Positions 5,983-7,347 of a stretch of 7,347 nt of DNA are shown here, one piece after another. The translations under genes and the position numbers were made by a program. The notes under the pieces were generated by a model. The model did not search any database. It saw only the letters and a program-made list of their open reading frames with translations, and was not told the origin of the DNA. The stretch lies in the NCBI GenBank assembly GCA_025966355.1, contig JAICWZ010000089.1:1-7347 (forward strand), given 5' to 3'. Each line of letters begins with the position of its first letter. Within the stretch, counting starts at the first letter, position 1. The DNA comes from Thermomicrobiaceae bacterium. Its GTDB lineage: Bacteria > Chloroflexota > Chloroflexia > Thermomicrobiales > Thermomicrobiaceae.

Positions 5983-6708
5983 TTATCCGTTCGTCTGCCC
6001 CGCCTTGATCGCCTGGCCGACATAGTCCATCAGCGCGCGCACCGGGGCGGTTTCGGTGCCCTGAATGTCGGTTTCCTCCTGCCACATTCGATTGACCGAG
6101 TTGGTGATGCCGGGATCACCACCGGTGAACTCGCGCACCAACTCCATCCAGCGCTGGGCGAGCGCCTGCACCTTCGGGTCGGCCGGGTCGGTTCCGGCGT
6201 CGTACTCGGCCTGTACCTGCGCGATCAGTACGGGCCATTCGGCTTCGACCTCACGGATATGCTCGTCGCCAATCTCCTCGGCGCGCGCCTTGAGCGTCGC
6301 CAGCTGTTCCGGAGTGTAATACTTCTCCATGCGATTCATAACCTCCAGTGTGTTCAAGAACTCCTCGGCCGTGACCGAGCCGTTCCCCTTCAGGCCGCGA
6401 TCGATCGCCGATAGTCGCCAGCGCAACTGCTCCATCAGCGTGATCTGCTCGTTGAGCCGCGTCAGATGCATCTCGATCACCTGCCGGACCGACGTCTCTG
6501 GCCGGGTCAGGATCTCGCGGATTTCGTCGAGCGAGAAGCCGAGTTGCCGCAGTGAGGCGATCTGCTGCAAGCGACGGATCTCGGACTCGCCATACTGCCG
6601 GTAGTCCGAACCCGGTAAGCGTGGCGGTGACAGAAGGCCGATCTCGTCGTAGTAACGTAGCGTCCGCACCGTGAGTCCGGTTCGATTGGCCAGCTCTCCG
6701 ACGCGCAT
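5983..6708 (-). CDS. MerR-family regulator with TipAS ligand-binding domain
   Basis: A 241-residue transcription activator resembling TipA, whose C-terminal domain in Streptomyces binds thiopeptide antibiotics. The MerR winged helix covers 1-70: MRVGELANRTGLTVRTLRYY, DEIGLL, YRQYGESEIRRLQQI and LGFSLDEIREIL. A coiled-coil dimerisation helix follows at about 72-105. The TipAS domain is about 114-241, with the typical YYTPEQLATLKAR and the acidic helical QRWMELVREFTGGD region. A GGAAGGAGG ribosome site 6 nt upstream fixes the start at ATG 6708; the further upstream TTG 6732 and ATG 6729 would bury that site. Its promoter has MerR-type architecture with a dyad in the spacer, suggesting autoregulation. 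The divergent cyclase gene 178 bp away is a possible target. The inducer is unknown; the TipAS fold also occurs in regulators binding other drugs. Confidence 0.93.
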   Translation of the reverse strand: MRVGELANRTGLTVRTLRYYDEIGLLSPPRLPGSDYRQYGESEIRRLQQIASLRQLGFSLDEIREILTRPETSVRQVIEMHLTRLNEQITLMEQLRWRLSAIDRGLKGNGSVTAEEFLNTLEVMNRMEKYYTPEQLATLKARAEEIGDEHIREVEAEWPVLIAQVQAEYDAGTDPADPKVQALAQRWMELVREFTGGDPGITNSVNRMWQEETDIQGTETAPVRALMDYVGQAIKAGQTNG

Positions 6709-6714
6709 CGTCCG

Positions 6715-6723
6715 CCTCCTTCC
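6715..6723 (-). promoter_or_regulatory. ribosome binding site of the MerR/TipAS gene
   Basis: GGAAGGAGG on the minus strand is a near-perfect anti-16S match, 6 nt from ATG 6708. It decides between this start and the in-frame TTG 6732 and ATG 6729. Confidence 0.8.
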
Positions 6724-6735
6724 TGTCATCAACGA

Positions 6736-6766
6736 AGGCTAAACGATGACGTAACGTGATGGTCAA
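6736..6766 (-). promoter_or_regulatory. MerR-type promoter with operator dyad
   Basis: On the minus strand TTGACC (6761-6766) is the -35 and TAGCCT (6736-6741) a weak -10, 19 bp apart, the long spacing MerR regulators need. The spacer holds the quasi-palindrome ATGACGTAACGTGAT (6746-6760; 12 of its 15 positions are identical to its reverse complement), centred within the spacer. This fits binding and autoregulation by the MerR protein encoded just downstream. Binding is inferred. Confidence 0.6.
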
Positions 6767-6781
6767 GGGGGAGGACGGGTT

Positions 6782-6865
6782 TCTCTCGCAGAGGCGCGGA
6801 GGGCGCAGAGATATTCTATATTTGAAAATCTCTGCGTCTCTGCGCCTCTGCGCCTCTGCGAGAGA
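6782..6865. repeat. MITE-like palindromic repeat, family copy 2
   Basis: The left arm (about 6782-6812) begins TCTCTCGCAGAGGCGC and ends GCGCAGAGAT. The right arm (about 6829-6865) is its reverse complement with one extra 8-bp unit (CGCAGAGA) and a few mismatches. The AT-rich loop is about 16 nt. The inner core matches the copy at 5913-5954. It lies between the divergent MerR and cyclase genes, ending 9 bp before the cyclase ribosome site. No transposase is present. Confidence 0.78.
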
Positions 6866-6874
6866 TAATTCGTC

Positions 6875-6880
6875 AGGAGG
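6875..6880 (+). promoter_or_regulatory. ribosome binding site of the cyclase-family gene
   Basis: AGGAGG lies 6 nt before GTG 6887. It abuts the in-frame TTG at 6881-6883, leaving no room, so GTG 6887 is the likely start. Confidence 0.75.
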
Positions 6881-6886
6881 TTGATT

Positions 6887-7347
6887 GTGCTGATTGATTT
6901 GAGCCATCCGCTCGATGCGGAAATTCCGATGTTTCCGGGGCTACCAGCGCCGGAGCTCAGTCTGCTGGTGAGCCGGGAGGAATCGCGTTCGCACTATGCC
7001 GGCGATACGACGTTCGTGATTCACCGTTACGCGTTCGCGGGGAACAGCGGCACCTATCTCGATACGCCGTTTCACCGGCATGCCACCGGCGCTGATACAT
7101 CGAGCCTGCCGCTGGCGGCTACCGCGAACCTGCCGGGGCTGATGGTCGATGTTCGTGCACGCGTTGAGCAGGGCGAGCGTGGCTTCGGGGCAGAACTGTT
7201 CGAGGGACTAGAGTTGGCCGGTGCCGCTCTGTTGCTTTGCACCGGCTGGGATCGGCTCTGGGGAGCGCCGGAATATCTCGGCCCAAACCCATTCTTGACC
7301 GGCGAAGCGGGGCAGGCGCTGGCGGAGCGTGGCGTCGCGCTCGTTGG
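6887..7347 (+). CDS. cyclase-family protein, kynurenine formamidase-like (C-terminus beyond right edge)
   Basis: The first 153 residues of a cyclase-family (PF04199-like) protein, starting at GTG 6887. The opening LIDLSHPLDAEIPMFPG is the family's usual N-terminus. The metal-binding signature HxGTHxDxPxH appears at 53-63 as NSGTYLDTPFH: G55, T56, D59, P61 and H63 are kept, but the two early His are N53 and Y57. LLLCTGWDRLWG (115-126) matches the family's TGWxxxW region. Family members hydrolyse cyclic or formyl amides (formylkynurenine, isatin) using Zn or Mn. With two ligands changed, this one may bind one metal, use a different chemistry, or belong to a known divergent subgroup; substrate unknown. 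The rest of the enzyme, including later ligands, is outside the window. It is divergent from the MerR/TipAS gene and may be regulated by it. Confidence 0.85.
   Translation, partial: MLIDLSHPLDAEIPMFPGLPAPELSLLVSREESRSHYAGDTTFVIHRYAFAGNSGTYLDTPFHRHATGADTSSLPLAATANLPGLMVDVRARVEQGERGFGAELFEGLELAGAALLLCTGWDRLWGAPEYLGPNPFLTGEAGQALAERGVALV

Noticed and set aside
6251..6907. Minus-strand open frame of 218 codons overlapping the MerR gene in another frame
   Set aside because: Its product is low-complexity Arg/Asp/Ala text that crosses the palindromic repeat; the overlapping frame encodes a complete MerR/TipAS protein with a strong ribosome site.

Overview
The window is GC-rich bacterial chromosomal DNA. 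Several features together suggest a Chloroflexota member, possibly the Thermomicrobia/Sphaerobacter side: a copper nitrite reductase with the SSFHVIG class of active-site motif, a DevS-like GAF histidine kinase, a short collagen-repeat secreted protein and small palindromic interspersed repeats. This placement is inference from family resemblance; there is no rRNA or marker gene to confirm it. I found no tRNA, rRNA, CRISPR array or transposase.

Layout from left to right. (1) Positions 1-1001, minus strand: a copper nitrite reductase (NirK), exported and probably a lipoprotein, cut by the left window edge a few residues before its last copper ligand. Its upstream region carries two 10-bp direct repeats 23 bp apart. 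(2) 1210-1914, minus: a six-helix membrane protein of unknown function, followed by a strong 15-bp hairpin. Across an AT-rich promoter region it diverges from a TetR-family repressor (2045-2683, plus), which is its likely regulator. (3) 2684-2839: a convergent intergenic region with two perfect palindromes. (4) 2840-4912, minus: a two-component operon with a membrane GAF/HisKA_3 histidine kinase and, 3 nt downstream, a NarL/FixJ-type response regulator. (5) 4971-5067: a MITE- or REP-like imperfect palindrome. (6) 5158-5898, plus: a secreted or membrane-anchored protein with eleven collagen-type Gly-X-Y triplets. (7) 5983-6708, minus: a MerR/TipAS regulator with a visible operator in its own long-spacer promoter. 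(8) 6887 to the right edge, plus: the first 153 residues of a cyclase-family (kynurenine formamidase-like) protein that lacks two of the usual metal-binding histidines. A second palindromic repeat family occurs twice, at 5913-5954 and 6782-6865.

How the genes may work together. The clearest biochemical role is nitrite reduction to NO by NirK. The nearby two-component system belongs to the architecture that includes NarX/NarL and the mycobacterial gas sensor DevS/DevR, so a redox, NO or O2 response is plausible but unproven. The other genes look like small independent regulator-target pairs (TetR with membrane protein, MerR with cyclase). I see no convincing evidence of one large undescribed system. 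The most unusual items are the ligand-poor cyclase, the DevS-like GAF domain near nirK, and the two families of palindromic repeats placed next to gene ends and starts.
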